From Alistipes sp. (GTDB taxonomy: Bacteria > Bacteroidota > Bacteroidia > Bacteroidales > Rikenellaceae): a stretch of DNA of 36,489 bases. Numbering within the stretch: the first letter of the stretch is position 1; each line of letters begins with the position of its first letter. The notes under the pieces were generated by a model. The model did not search any database, was not told the DNA's origin, and saw nothing but the letters and a program-made list of their open reading frames with translations. Position numbers and translations under genes: made by a program. This document shows, piece after piece, positions 19,852 through 26,554 of the stretch. The stretch is taken from NCBI GenBank assembly GCA_022782405.1, contig JALFNK010000016.1, forward strand, positions 1 through 36,489, read 5' to 3'.

Positions 19852-20466
19852 TCAGATCCAATGGTCTCCGCTTAAATAATAGCATTTATAATAGATTGCC
19901 TCCCGGTCTTTTCGGGAGAACAAGGGGAATATGGCGAGCATATAATCATTGGAATACTCTACCCCATAGATAACATCTCCCAGAGTATCTTCATACACTT
20001 CCGTCGCGATGAGGGACAGAAGAAAGTTCTGCGGCTCGCGATCAAAACGATAGACAGCTACCCCCTGCACACTGTCGAGCAGTTTAAGGTTCCTTTCAAA
20101 ATAAAGAAAATCATTTTGATACCAGAGATTACTCAATGACTTATTAAAAAATCGGGGTTCTTCATATGCGGCGATATAGCCCCATGATCTATAATCATTA
20201 AGCATTGGTGTAAAGTATCTTGCCACACCATGAGTCTTTGGCAGGGTCGTTTTGTCCGCGACCCGGTTGAATACCTCCTCTGAGGTTATGTACGGCTCCG
20301 AATCGATATAAACAACCAGCGGCTTGTGAATCTGAAACGTATCCAGATAATAGATCGGTGAGATCATTTCGGGATAGGTAACCTCCGCCCTGATTCGGGG
20401 TTGTCCGGAGCATCCCGTCAGAACTGCTCCAACGATCAGAAGAATGAGACTGATGACTTTTTTCAT
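19852..20466 (-). CDS. Lipoprotein of unknown function, tandem paralogue 1
   Basis: A 204-residue protein with a type II signal peptide ending in the lipobox LTGC (C19), so it is anchored in the envelope and probably faces the periplasm or cell surface. I do not recognise the family. It is clearly homologous to the next gene upstream (20488-21093): the first 85 residues are very similar (YPEMISPIYYLDTFQI, SEPYITSE, VADKTTL) and the 3' part shares LDSVQGVAVYRF and EYSNDY, while the centre (about 88-120) differs. It is 21 bp after its paralogue and ends 48 nt before a strong terminator. The base composition is more AT-rich than the housekeeping genes around it, which suggests a lineage-specific or acquired gene. 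Confidence 0.8.
   Translation of the reverse strand: MKKVISLILLIVGAVLTGCSGQPRIRAEVTYPEMISPIYYLDTFQIHKPLVVYIDSEPYITSEEVFNRVADKTTLPKTHGVARYFTPMLNDYRSWGYIAAYEEPRFFNKSLSNLWYQNDFLYFERNLKLLDSVQGVAVYRFDREPQNFLLSLIATEVYEDTLGDVIYGVEYSNDYMLAIFPLFSRKDREAIYYKCYYLSGDHWI
20327..20377. repeat. 51-bp direct repeat, copy 1
   Basis: Identical base for base to 20951-21001 and at the same place in the paralogous lipoprotein gene (it encodes the region after the lipobox, around YPEMISPIYYLDTFQI). The copies are 624 bp apart. Such identity, including wobble bases, next to diverged flanks points to recent duplication or gene conversion. Confidence 0.9.
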
Positions 20467-20487
20467 ACCTGCAACTTTTTAATGGAC

Positions 20488-21093
20488 TTATAGCCACTCT
20501 ATAGAGTCTAATATAGGTAGAATCTCCCGGGAGTATAATGGGAGCATGGCCAGTATATAATCATTGGAATATTCCTCCCCGAAAATAAACCGTCCTCTCG
20601 AATCTTTGTACTCCTCCGCAGAAATGAGGGTCAGAAGAAAGTTCCGAGGCTTGTATTTAAAACGATACACCGCCACTCCCTGCACACTATCGAGAAATTG
20701 AAAGTGTTTCTCAATATTACAAAAACTTACATTACAGAGATAACTGTAAGATGTTTTTTTATGGAACAGTTTCCTCTTCGGTTCTTTATGGATAAAGGAA
20801 TAATTCTCCGCTCTGTCAAGAGCCAGATCTCGTGTAAGATACCTTACAACACCCCGCGTTTCGCGCAGGGTCGTTTTATCCGCAACGCTGTCGAACACCG
20901 CTTCGGAGGTTATGTACGGCTCCGAAGCGATATAAACGATCAACGGCTTCTGAATCTGAAACGTATCCAGATAATAGATCGGTGAGATCATTTCGGGATA
21001 GTTGAAGCCCTCCCTGATTTGGGGCCTTCCGGAGCATCCTGTCAGGACGGCCCCGACAATGAGAATGGATAGATTAACGAACTTTTTCATCAT
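20488..21093 (-). CDS. Lipoprotein of unknown function, tandem paralogue 2
   Basis: A 201-residue lipoprotein with signal peptide and lipobox LTGC, paralogous to the gene at 19852. Conserved blocks are the N-terminal third and the later LDSVQGVAVYRF and EYSNDY segments; the centre has its own sequence with several Cys, Tyr and Phe, and the C-terminus is shorter than in its paralogue (ends SIEWL). The function is unknown. Two ATGs lie back to back at 21093 and 21090; either gives the same signal peptide. The frame could be read further up to 21138, but that DNA overlaps the in-frame tail of the upstream gene and is not needed. It follows that tail by only 5 bp, as expected inside an operon. 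Confidence 0.8.
   Translation of the reverse strand: MMKKFVNLSILIVGAVLTGCSGRPQIREGFNYPEMISPIYYLDTFQIQKPLIVYIASEPYITSEAVFDSVADKTTLRETRGVVRYLTRDLALDRAENYSFIHKEPKRKLFHKKTSYSYLCNVSFCNIEKHFQFLDSVQGVAVYRFKYKPRNFLLTLISAEEYKDSRGRFIFGEEYSNDYILAMLPLYSREILPILDSIEWL
20951..21001. repeat. 51-bp direct repeat, copy 2
   Basis: Identical to 20327-20377. It lies in the second lipoprotein gene at the corresponding position. Confidence 0.9.
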
Positions 21094-21098
21094 ACGCT

Positions 21099-21263
21099 TT
21101 ATTTTTTTACTCCAATCAATTTGGTAAGCCATTCCCAAAAAGCGGGCTTTTTCGTCCCCTCTACAATCATATTATCCTTTCCCACCTGGACGATTTCATT
21201 GATGCTTTTTTGGTCCAACCAGAACCCCTTGTTCGGGTGATCGACGCTACAAAAAACATCTCA
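21099..21263 (-). pseudogene. In-frame coding-like tail after two TGA codons
   Basis: The 227-residue gene upstream stops at TGA (21266-21264) and the next codon is also TGA. The same frame then stays open for about 52 codons to TAA at 21101-21099. The translation reads like genuine protein: VDHPNKGFWLDQ, INEIVQVGKDN, KKPAFWEWLTKLIGVKK. The TAA lies 5 bp before the next lipoprotein ATG, a natural operon distance. It is therefore probably the original C-terminus, cut off by a local lesion next to a T6 run (two small indels or substitutions within about 20 nt), or the tail of a lost paralogue. Stop-codon readthrough is less likely with two stops in a row. Other frames here look like shadows. 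Confidence 0.5.
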
Positions 21264-21947
21264 TCACTCCTTGAGGTAACCATACCAGCTTGAGCCGTTT
21301 TTACGCATCTCGATTGCTTTTGTGTGATCGCCATCCACATAGTGGACAAAAATATCCGGAGAGATTACTGTACGGATATCGATCTTTCCGATTCCGTCTT
21401 CATCAAGAGGGTTGAACTCTGTCTTCAGATCATCGATAATCTCCTGCACATATTTGATCGCATCGGAGTTCATCCACTCCGTGTCTCCGTCGTTTTGCCA
21501 TGTAACAGCCATCGTTTTCAAGATTTTGTCCGGCTTAAACAGGTCGTTGCCTTCATAATATAAATGCATCTGAATGGACCGGTTCGGCAACAATCGGTAT
21601 AATGATGCATGATTGGAATACAACCCGACCGTATCTTTTTTATTATATACCAGTTCAAATCGGCCGTATTTGCGGTCTTCGGGGGCGAAACGATGCCAGT
21701 ACGAGCCTATTGACACCTCATGGTCCGTATTGTTGCATATATTTATATCGACATACATGACAATAGGCTGGAGATGCAGTGTATCCCGGGAGATTTGCGG
21801 AAGATGACACTCAAATCCGATTCCATGTATGGTAACAGTCAGAGAGTCCCGGCTCCCGGCCCGGCAGATGCAGGGTGCCAGCAGAATAAGAAACAGGATT
21901 CCGGCAATATGCCTTGATCCCCGAAGCGATTTACTTTCTTCTGTCAT
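21264..21947 (-). CDS. Exported protein of unknown function, probably C-terminally truncated
   Basis: A 227-residue protein with a hydrophobic signal sequence near residues 14-31 (GILFLILLAPCICRAG), so it is exported; LAPC could also be read as a weak lipobox. The mature part contains beta-rich segments such as IVMYVDINICNNTDHEVSIGSYWHRF, which in such proteins forms an immunoglobulin-like sandwich, and ends WYGYLKE. I do not recognise a family. The frame stops at two TGA codons and then continues as a protein-like tail (21099-21263), so this copy may be truncated relative to its ancestor, at about 282 residues. It is the first gene of the three-gene patch of AT-richer exported proteins. The function is unknown. 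Confidence 0.65.
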   Translation of the reverse strand: MTEESKSLRGSRHIAGILFLILLAPCICRAGSRDSLTVTIHGIGFECHLPQISRDTLHLQPIVMYVDINICNNTDHEVSIGSYWHRFAPEDRKYGRFELVYNKKDTVGLYSNHASLYRLLPNRSIQMHLYYEGNDLFKPDKILKTMAVTWQNDGDTEWMNSDAIKYVQEIIDDLKTEFNPLDEDGIGKIDIRTVISPDIFVHYVDGDHTKAIEMRKNGSSWYGYLKE

Positions 21948-22409
21948 ATATCCTTAATATCACATGGCTCTTTCGATACAGATATCTTTGAAGACAGTCC
22001 GATATTTCCGTAACTATGAGTAATTATTGTGATTGAGTTCCCTATTGTTAAAATGGCTTCGTCGGGCCTGATGGATATATTCTGTTTGATTTATCGGGGT
22101 TGCGGCTTTCCCTTCCTATGCCAATCTTGATGGGATTGCCCCTCCCTCGAAATGTATCGGGCGAGTGCGGATAATATTTTTTTCGCCGGTGAATCTGCGA
22201 CCGTCCATCGTATGCCGCGGGGATACCAATGTCGGCTTCCAAACAAAGATAGTTTTTATTTTGGAAATTCCAGCGGATGTGCCGCAAATTTGTTTCATTC
22301 GGATCTGTCCTTCTGTTCGGAAAAGGGCCTGCGGAGTTGCACGATGCAACCCGAAAAGGATCCTAATGCATACTAATGCGCTTTGAAGGTCGTTATCTAT
22401 ATGATATGT
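21948..22409. other. Intergenic stretch without a supported gene
   Basis: About 460 nt between divergent genes. Several short frames (60-80 codons) exist on both strands, but none has a signal peptide, a ribosome site or a recognisable motif, and they overlap one another. On the minus strand TATCTTTG (22251-22244) resembles a -7 box, and on the plus strand TATCTTTG occurs near 21981-21988; neither leads to a credible gene. A short perfect hairpin, GTTGCA-CGA-TGCAAC, is at 22336-22350. A small RNA cannot be excluded. Confidence 0.5.
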
Positions 22410-22417
22410 TATGTTTG
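22410..22417 (+). promoter_or_regulatory. Putative -7 box of the msrBA gene
   Basis: TATGTTTG matches TAnnTTTG. A TTTG at 22382-22385 is 24 nt upstream, slightly too far. Transcription would begin near 22424, and AGGAAG at 22431-22436 lies 6 nt before the ATG at 22443, an unusually good purine-rich ribosome site for this phylum. Confidence 0.5.
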
Positions 22418-22442
22418 GTGTCAGAATTGCAGGAAGTGAAGA

Positions 22443-23441
22443 ATGAAAATTTTAGTGTGGATGTTGGCCTCCGTTCTGACGGTTTCCGGAACGGGCCCTC
22501 AACAGCGAACCATGAAACCTTTGAATGATCAGGAAAAACGTGTGATCCTCGGGAAGGGAACCGAGGCTCCCTTCTCGGGACGGTTCTACAACCACCAGGA
22601 ATCCGGAACCTACGTTTGCCGGCAATGCGGTACGGCGTTGTACCGTTCCGCCGATAAATTCGATTCCGGATGCGGATGGCCCAGTTTCGATGACGAGATC
22701 CCCGGAGCAGTGAAGCGGTTGCCCGATCCCGACGGTCGGCGTACCGAAATTGTCTGCGCCCGGTGTGGCGGGCATCTCGGGCATGTTTTTGTCGGAGAAC
22801 GCTTGACACCCCGCAATGTCCGCCATTGCGTCAATTCCCTCTCGTTGGATTTCATTCCGGCTGCGGATCCGGATTCCGGGAGAACCGATGTGGCGAATAA
22901 TACCGCGCACGGGGTTTCTCAGGGTGCCGCATCGGACCGGCAGCCCGCACCGGTGGCCAAGAGCGATACGGCGATCTTTGCCGGCGGCTGTTTCTGGGGC
23001 GTGGAGTACATGCTCGGGAAGCAGTCCGGCGTATGTCGCGTCGAATCCGGATACACCGGAGGCCGCATTCCGAATCCGACCTATGAGGAGGTCTGCACCC
23101 GTCGTACGGGGCACGCCGAAGCCGTACGCGTCGTGTTCGATCCCCGGCAGGTCTCCTACGAGGAGCTGGCCCGACTTTTCTTTGAGATTCATGATCCTAC
23201 ACAGGTCGATCGGCAGGGCCCGGATATCGGCAATCAGTACCGTTCCGAGATTTTTTACCTCTCGCCCGAGCAGCGCCGTATTGCCGAGCGGCTGATCGGC
23301 GAACTCCGTGCAAAAGGATACGACGTGGCGACCCGGGTTACGCCGGCATCGGCCTTCTGGCCCGCCGAAGGGTACCACCAGCGATATTACGAGCGGAAGG
23401 GCACGTTGCCCTATTGCCATGTCTATACGAAGCGGTTCTGA
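22443..23441 (+). CDS. msrBA: Exported bifunctional methionine sulfoxide reductase MsrB-MsrA
   Basis: A 332-residue fusion that repairs oxidised methionine, reducing R-sulfoxides (MsrB) and S-sulfoxides (MsrA). A short signal peptide (about 1-17) suggests the periplasm. The MsrB domain (about 25-140) has the structural zinc cysteines C59, C62, C105 and C108, the SGCGWPSF motif, and catalytic C129 in RHCVNS. A linker of about 35 polar residues leads to the MsrA domain (about 176-332), with catalytic C183 in GGCFWG and a probable resolving C325 near the end (PYCHVY). The order B then A differs from the A-B order of many fusions. No thioredoxin-like partner is adjacent, so the source of electrons in the periplasm is unknown. 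Confidence 0.93.
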   Translation: MKILVWMLASVLTVSGTGPQQRTMKPLNDQEKRVILGKGTEAPFSGRFYNHQESGTYVCRQCGTALYRSADKFDSGCGWPSFDDEIPGAVKRLPDPDGRRTEIVCARCGGHLGHVFVGERLTPRNVRHCVNSLSLDFIPAADPDSGRTDVANNTAHGVSQGAASDRQPAPVAKSDTAIFAGGCFWGVEYMLGKQSGVCRVESGYTGGRIPNPTYEEVCTRRTGHAEAVRVVFDPRQVSYEELARLFFEIHDPTQVDRQGPDIGNQYRSEIFYLSPEQRRIAERLIGELRAKGYDVATRVTPASAFWPAEGYHQRYYERKGTLPYCHVYTKRF

Positions 23442-23452
23442 AACGGCGGCAT

Positions 23453-23481
23453 GAGGCCCGGTTTTATAAAAACCGGGCCTC
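23453..23481 (+). terminator. Hairpin after msrBA
   Basis: A perfect 13-bp stem (GAGGCCCGGTTTT, 23453-23465, with 23469-23481) closes a 3-nt loop 11 nt past the msrBA stop. There is no T-run after it; the T-rich part is inside the stem. It is probably a terminator. Confidence 0.65.
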
Positions 23482-23507
23482 GAAGCGTGAAGTGCCGGCA
23501 AAATCGC

Positions 23508-23515
23508 TATTTTTG
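23508..23515 (+). promoter_or_regulatory. Putative -7 box of the EamA gene
   Basis: TATTTTTG matches TAnnTTTG and lies 22 nt before the ATG at 23538, directly after the msrBA terminator. The upstream element is not clear. Confidence 0.5.
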
Positions 23516-23537
23516 TCGTCGCTGAACTCCGTGATTC

Positions 23538-24422
23538 ATGAACCGTTTGAAAGGCATTCTCTGGGCCGCCCTCTCCTCATCGACCTTCGGCCTGGCTCCA
23601 CTTTTCACCTTGCTGCTGCTCGGCATCGGATACTCTTCGTTCGAGGTGCTGACCTATCGCTGGGGAGTGGCTTCGATCTGTCTGGTGGCCTTCGGCCTGT
23701 TGTCCCGCCGCAATTTCAGACTCGCCCGTCCGGAGCTGAAGAGCGTGCTGGTATTGAGCCTTTTCCGAGCCGTTACCTCCTTCAGCCTTGTGATAGCCTA
23801 TCAGCATATTGCAAGCGGCGTAGCTTCGACCATTCATTTCATGTACCCGTTGGCCGTCGCTCTCGCGATGATCTGTTTTTTCGGGGAGCGCGGTTCGGTA
23901 CGGATTTTTCTGGCAATCGCCCTCTCGGTTGCAGGCGCCGTATTTCTGTCGCTCGGGAATGATGGATTCGTCCGCGGCAATACCGCATTGGGGCTTCTCG
24001 CAGCGGCCGTATCGGTCGTCTCCTATGGCGGTTATATCGTCGGTGTACGACGTAGCCGGGCTGTGCGGATCGATTCCATCGTCCTGACCTGTTACGTCAT
24101 GGGAATCGGGGCCCTGCTGTTTTTCATCGGAGGCTGTCTTTCCGGCGGAGTGCGGTTGGAGACCGATCCCCGTGCCTGGCTGTATATTCTCGGCATAGCG
24201 CTTCCGGCAACGGCCGTCTCGAACATGGCCCTTGTCAAGGCGATCAAGTGCATCGGGCCCACGATGACCTCGATTCTCGGGGCCATGGAGCCCTTTACGG
24301 CCGTGGTGATCGGAATCCTCGTATTCGGCGAGTCCTTCACCTGGCAGGGCGCTTCAGGCATCCTGCTGATCGTGGCGGCCGTAACAACCGTTGTATGGAA
24401 GGGACGACGGGCCGAAGCGTGA
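23538..24422 (+). CDS. EamA/DMT-family inner-membrane transporter
   Basis: A 294-residue protein with about ten hydrophobic segments arranged as two EamA repeats of five helices (about 5-138 and 148-288). The conserved end-of-repeat segments are visible: HFMYPLAVALAMICFFGER in the first half, and SILGAMEPFTAVVIGILVFGESFTWQG in the second. The drug/metabolite transporter superfamily exports amino acids, metabolites or drugs, mostly by proton exchange; the substrate here cannot be predicted. It is transcribed apart from msrBA and runs convergently with the AraC-type gene, with 35 bp between their stops. Confidence 0.9.
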   Translation: MNRLKGILWAALSSSTFGLAPLFTLLLLGIGYSSFEVLTYRWGVASICLVAFGLLSRRNFRLARPELKSVLVLSLFRAVTSFSLVIAYQHIASGVASTIHFMYPLAVALAMICFFGERGSVRIFLAIALSVAGAVFLSLGNDGFVRGNTALGLLAAAVSVVSYGGYIVGVRRSRAVRIDSIVLTCYVMGIGALLFFIGGCLSGGVRLETDPRAWLYILGIALPATAVSNMALVKAIKCIGPTMTSILGAMEPFTAVVIGILVFGESFTWQGASGILLIVAAVTTVVWKGRRAEA

Positions 24423-24457
24423 TTGTTCCTCCGTGTATAACGGCTCGTTGAAGCCCC

Positions 24458-25378
24458 CTATTTGCTGGACCGGTAGGCCGATGGCGACATGCCCGTGTGC
24501 TGTTTGAAGTAGCGCCCGAAAAACGACTGGTTCGGAAAATTCAGGTAATAGGCGATCTCCTGAATGTTCATCGCCGAATATTTCAACAGGTTCTTCGCTT
24601 CGAGGATCACATATTCGTCGATCCATTCCGAGGCGGTGCGTCCCGTCGTAACGCGCAGCAGCGTCGTTAGGTATTTCGGCGTCAGATGCAATTGTTCGGC
24701 GTAAAAGCCCACCGAGCGCTCCTGCATGTAGTGCTTCGACAGCTCCTCCAGAAACGTGTTGAAATATACGGTACTGCGGTTTCGGGTGTCGCATGCCGGA
24801 TTCATCTGTTGTTTTTCGATTCGATCGTCGATGGTCCGGCAGATCCGGTAACACAGTGTCCGGAACAGGGAGTGCATGATTTCGACCGAAAGTGTATCCG
24901 TCCGATGTTTGCGCCCTTCCGCGAAAACCACTTCGATCGAATTGGTGATTTCCAGCCATTCCGCGTCATTCATTTTCAAAGTGGGAATTTCCCGTACGGT
25001 CAGGAAGAGACGCATAAGCTGTTTCAGATCGATATTTATCCGGTTGATGAAGTCCTCTTCGCACAGAATGAAGTAGACTTCGGCTCCTTTTTCCGATTCT
25101 ACTTGTACGATTGTTCCCGGCGGGCACATGAACATCGTTTGGGGACCGATGACACAATGGCGCAGGTTGGAGGTTACGACAATCGAACCTTTGGAACAAA
25201 ACACATTCCCGAAGGCGTTGATGCGGGTTGGAAACCGGAATAGGTTCATTGCTGTTTCCGCCGTGACTTTGTATCTGTGGCCCAAAATGCAGCCGTCATA
25301 ATAGAGATCATCCGGTTGAGGCGGGTACATCTTGACAAGCGAAGCCAATGAAACGCTCAAAATATCCTTTTCTTCCAT
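24458..25378 (-). CDS. AraC-family transcriptional regulator
   Basis: A 306-residue regulator. Residues about 1-190 form a cupin-like sensor region (RFPTRINAFGNVFCSKG, MFMCPPGTIVQVE). Residues about 205-306 are the double helix-turn-helix of AraC proteins: SVGFYAEQLHLTPKYLTTLLR as the first and NIQEIAYYLNFPNQSFFGRYFKQHTGMSPSAYR as the second. It is divergent from the efflux operon across a 156-bp gap containing a 26-nt palindrome, so it probably controls that operon and perhaps itself; this is inference from position. The ligand is unknown; bile salts or other envelope toxins would suit the neighbouring pump. Confidence 0.93.
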   Translation of the reverse strand: MEEKDILSVSLASLVKMYPPQPDDLYYDGCILGHRYKVTAETAMNLFRFPTRINAFGNVFCSKGSIVVTSNLRHCVIGPQTMFMCPPGTIVQVESEKGAEVYFILCEEDFINRINIDLKQLMRLFLTVREIPTLKMNDAEWLEITNSIEVVFAEGRKHRTDTLSVEIMHSLFRTLCYRICRTIDDRIEKQQMNPACDTRNRSTVYFNTFLEELSKHYMQERSVGFYAEQLHLTPKYLTTLLRVTTGRTASEWIDEYVILEAKNLLKYSAMNIQEIAYYLNFPNQSFFGRYFKQHTGMSPSAYRSSK

Positions 25379-25398
25379 AACGATGCGTTTTTTTTGTG

Positions 25399-25406
25399 CA
25401 AATATA
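25399..25406 (-). promoter_or_regulatory. Putative -7 box of the AraC-type regulator gene
   Basis: On the minus strand this reads TATATTTG, a perfect -7 match, 21 nt upstream of the start at 25378. The upstream side lies next to the palindrome at 25431-25456, so a factor bound there would overlap the -33 region. Confidence 0.6.
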
Positions 25407-25430
25407 GGTATTTGGGCTTTCTGTTTTTGC

Positions 25431-25456
25431 CTAAAAGTACGAAATCGAACTTTTAG
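25431..25456. promoter_or_regulatory. 26-nt near-perfect palindrome, candidate operator
   Basis: Two 12-nt arms, CTAAAAGTACGA and its reverse-complement partner TCGAACTTTTAG, pair at 11 of 12 positions around a central AA. It lies in the gap between the divergent AraC-type regulator and efflux adaptor genes, about 25-50 nt upstream of the regulator's -7 box and about 80 nt upstream of the adaptor ATG. An efflux promoter with -7-like TTCCTTTG at 25504-25511 would be just downstream. The dyad symmetry suggests a dimeric repressor or activator; whether it is bound by the AraC-type protein is unknown, as that family often uses direct repeats. Confidence 0.6.
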
Positions 25457-25534
25457 ACGAATTCATCCAACGCTATGGCCTTTTCTGACGCTCTTGAAAG
25501 ATTTTCCTTTGCATCGGAAACCAAGTGATTTTTG

Positions 25535-26554
25535 ATGAATATGAAACGACTGTTTTTTTGTGCTGCGCTGCTGTCGGCTGTCGGCTGCTCATCATCCGGG
25601 AATAGCCCGGCTGTAGAGCCGCTGCGGGTCGGAACGCTTGTTGTCGAACCCCGTGCGGATATCAATGCCGGAATTTATGTAGGTGTTGTCGAGGAGGATA
25701 ACTCCGCGGCACTCAGTTTTCCCGTTGGCGGAACCGTTGCCCGGATTTCGGTCGATGAGGGTGATCGTGTACAGAAAGGCGACCTGATCGCGGAACTCGA
25801 TCCGACATCTGCCCAGCAGGCTTTCGAGGCTGCAAAAGCCGCTCTCGGACAGGCCCGGGATGCCTGCTCGAGACTGCAGCAGCTTCACGATGCGAATAGC
25901 CTGCCCGAAATCCAGTGGATCGAGGTCCAGACCAAACTCCGCCAGGCAGAAGCCGCATATGGAATCGCCGAGAAGAATCTCAACGACTGCACCCTCCGTG
26001 CACCTTTCTCCGGTGTCGTCGGAAAGCGGCAGATGGCTGCCGGGGAAACCGCACTGCCGGGGATGCCCGTACTGACGCTGCTCGAAATCGGACGGGTGAA
26101 GGTCCGTTTTTCGGTTCCCGAACTGGAAATTGCCGCCATGGCGGCTGACGCCCGGGTGCAGGTCCGTGTGCCTGCGCTGGGTGATTCGCTCCGGATGGCC
26201 GGCCGCATCGAAAAGGGTGCCGTAGCCAATCCGGCAGCCCATACATACGATGTGCGGGCGCTGCTTGACAATCGTGGCGGCGAGCTCCTCCCGGGCATGG
26301 TTTGCCGGGTGAGCGTCGTGCCCGCCGAGGCTGTCGAGGAGATCGCCGTACCGGTTCGAGCCGTGCAGCAGTCCGGAGACGGCGGCGGTTTCGTCTGGCT
26401 GGTTCAGGGCGATTCGGTAATCCGAAGAGCGGTCGGCACCGGACGTTTTGTCGATAACGGCATCGTGATCTCCTCGGGACTTCGTGCCGGGGACAGGATC
26501 GTCGTGGACGGCATGCAGAAAATCGGTCAGGGTTCCAAAGTCGTGCTGCAATGA
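25535..26554 (+). CDS. RND efflux periplasmic adaptor (membrane fusion) lipoprotein
   Basis: A 339-residue membrane-fusion protein joining the inner-membrane pump to the outer-membrane channel. A lipid signal peptide (KRLFFCAALLSAVGC, lipidated C18) anchors it in a membrane. The barrel-sandwich (lipoyl-like) halves flank a coiled-coil hairpin: GGTVARISVDEGDRVQKGDLI at about 64-84, a helical hairpin at about 90-150, then CTLRAPFSGVVGKR. Beta-barrel and membrane-proximal domains follow. The family call rests on these MFP motifs and on its position directly before the pump, with which it overlaps by 4 nt (ATGA). The start may instead be the ATG at 25541; an in-frame TTG just before is unlikely. 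Confidence 0.93.
   Translation: MNMKRLFFCAALLSAVGCSSSGNSPAVEPLRVGTLVVEPRADINAGIYVGVVEEDNSAALSFPVGGTVARISVDEGDRVQKGDLIAELDPTSAQQAFEAAKAALGQARDACSRLQQLHDANSLPEIQWIEVQTKLRQAEAAYGIAEKNLNDCTLRAPFSGVVGKRQMAAGETALPGMPVLTLLEIGRVKVRFSVPELEIAAMAADARVQVRVPALGDSLRMAGRIEKGAVANPAAHTYDVRALLDNRGGELLPGMVCRVSVVPAEAVEEIAVPVRAVQQSGDGGGFVWLVQGDSVIRRAVGTGRFVDNGIVISSGLRAGDRIVVDGMQKIGQGSKVVLQ

Noticed and set aside
21167..21349. A 60-codon minus-strand frame overlapping the end of the exported-protein gene
   Set aside because: It is a +1 shadow rich in Arg, Ser and Lys. Only its short segment around the T-run may reflect the ancestral frame between two indels.
22336..22350. Short perfect inverted repeat GTTGCA-CGA-TGCAAC
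   Set aside because: A 6-bp stem with a 3-nt loop and no T-run or gene context; it can occur by chance.
22048..22386. Four overlapping frames of 73-79 codons on both strands
   Set aside because: They overlap one another, with no ribosome site, signal peptide or motif. -7-like boxes nearby do not lead into any of them convincingly.
25532..25534. TTG as start of the efflux adaptor (and GTG at 29598 for the channel)
   Set aside because: ATG codons follow at 25535/25541 and at 29601, give proper signal peptides, and in the case of the channel fit the one-base overlap with the pump stop.
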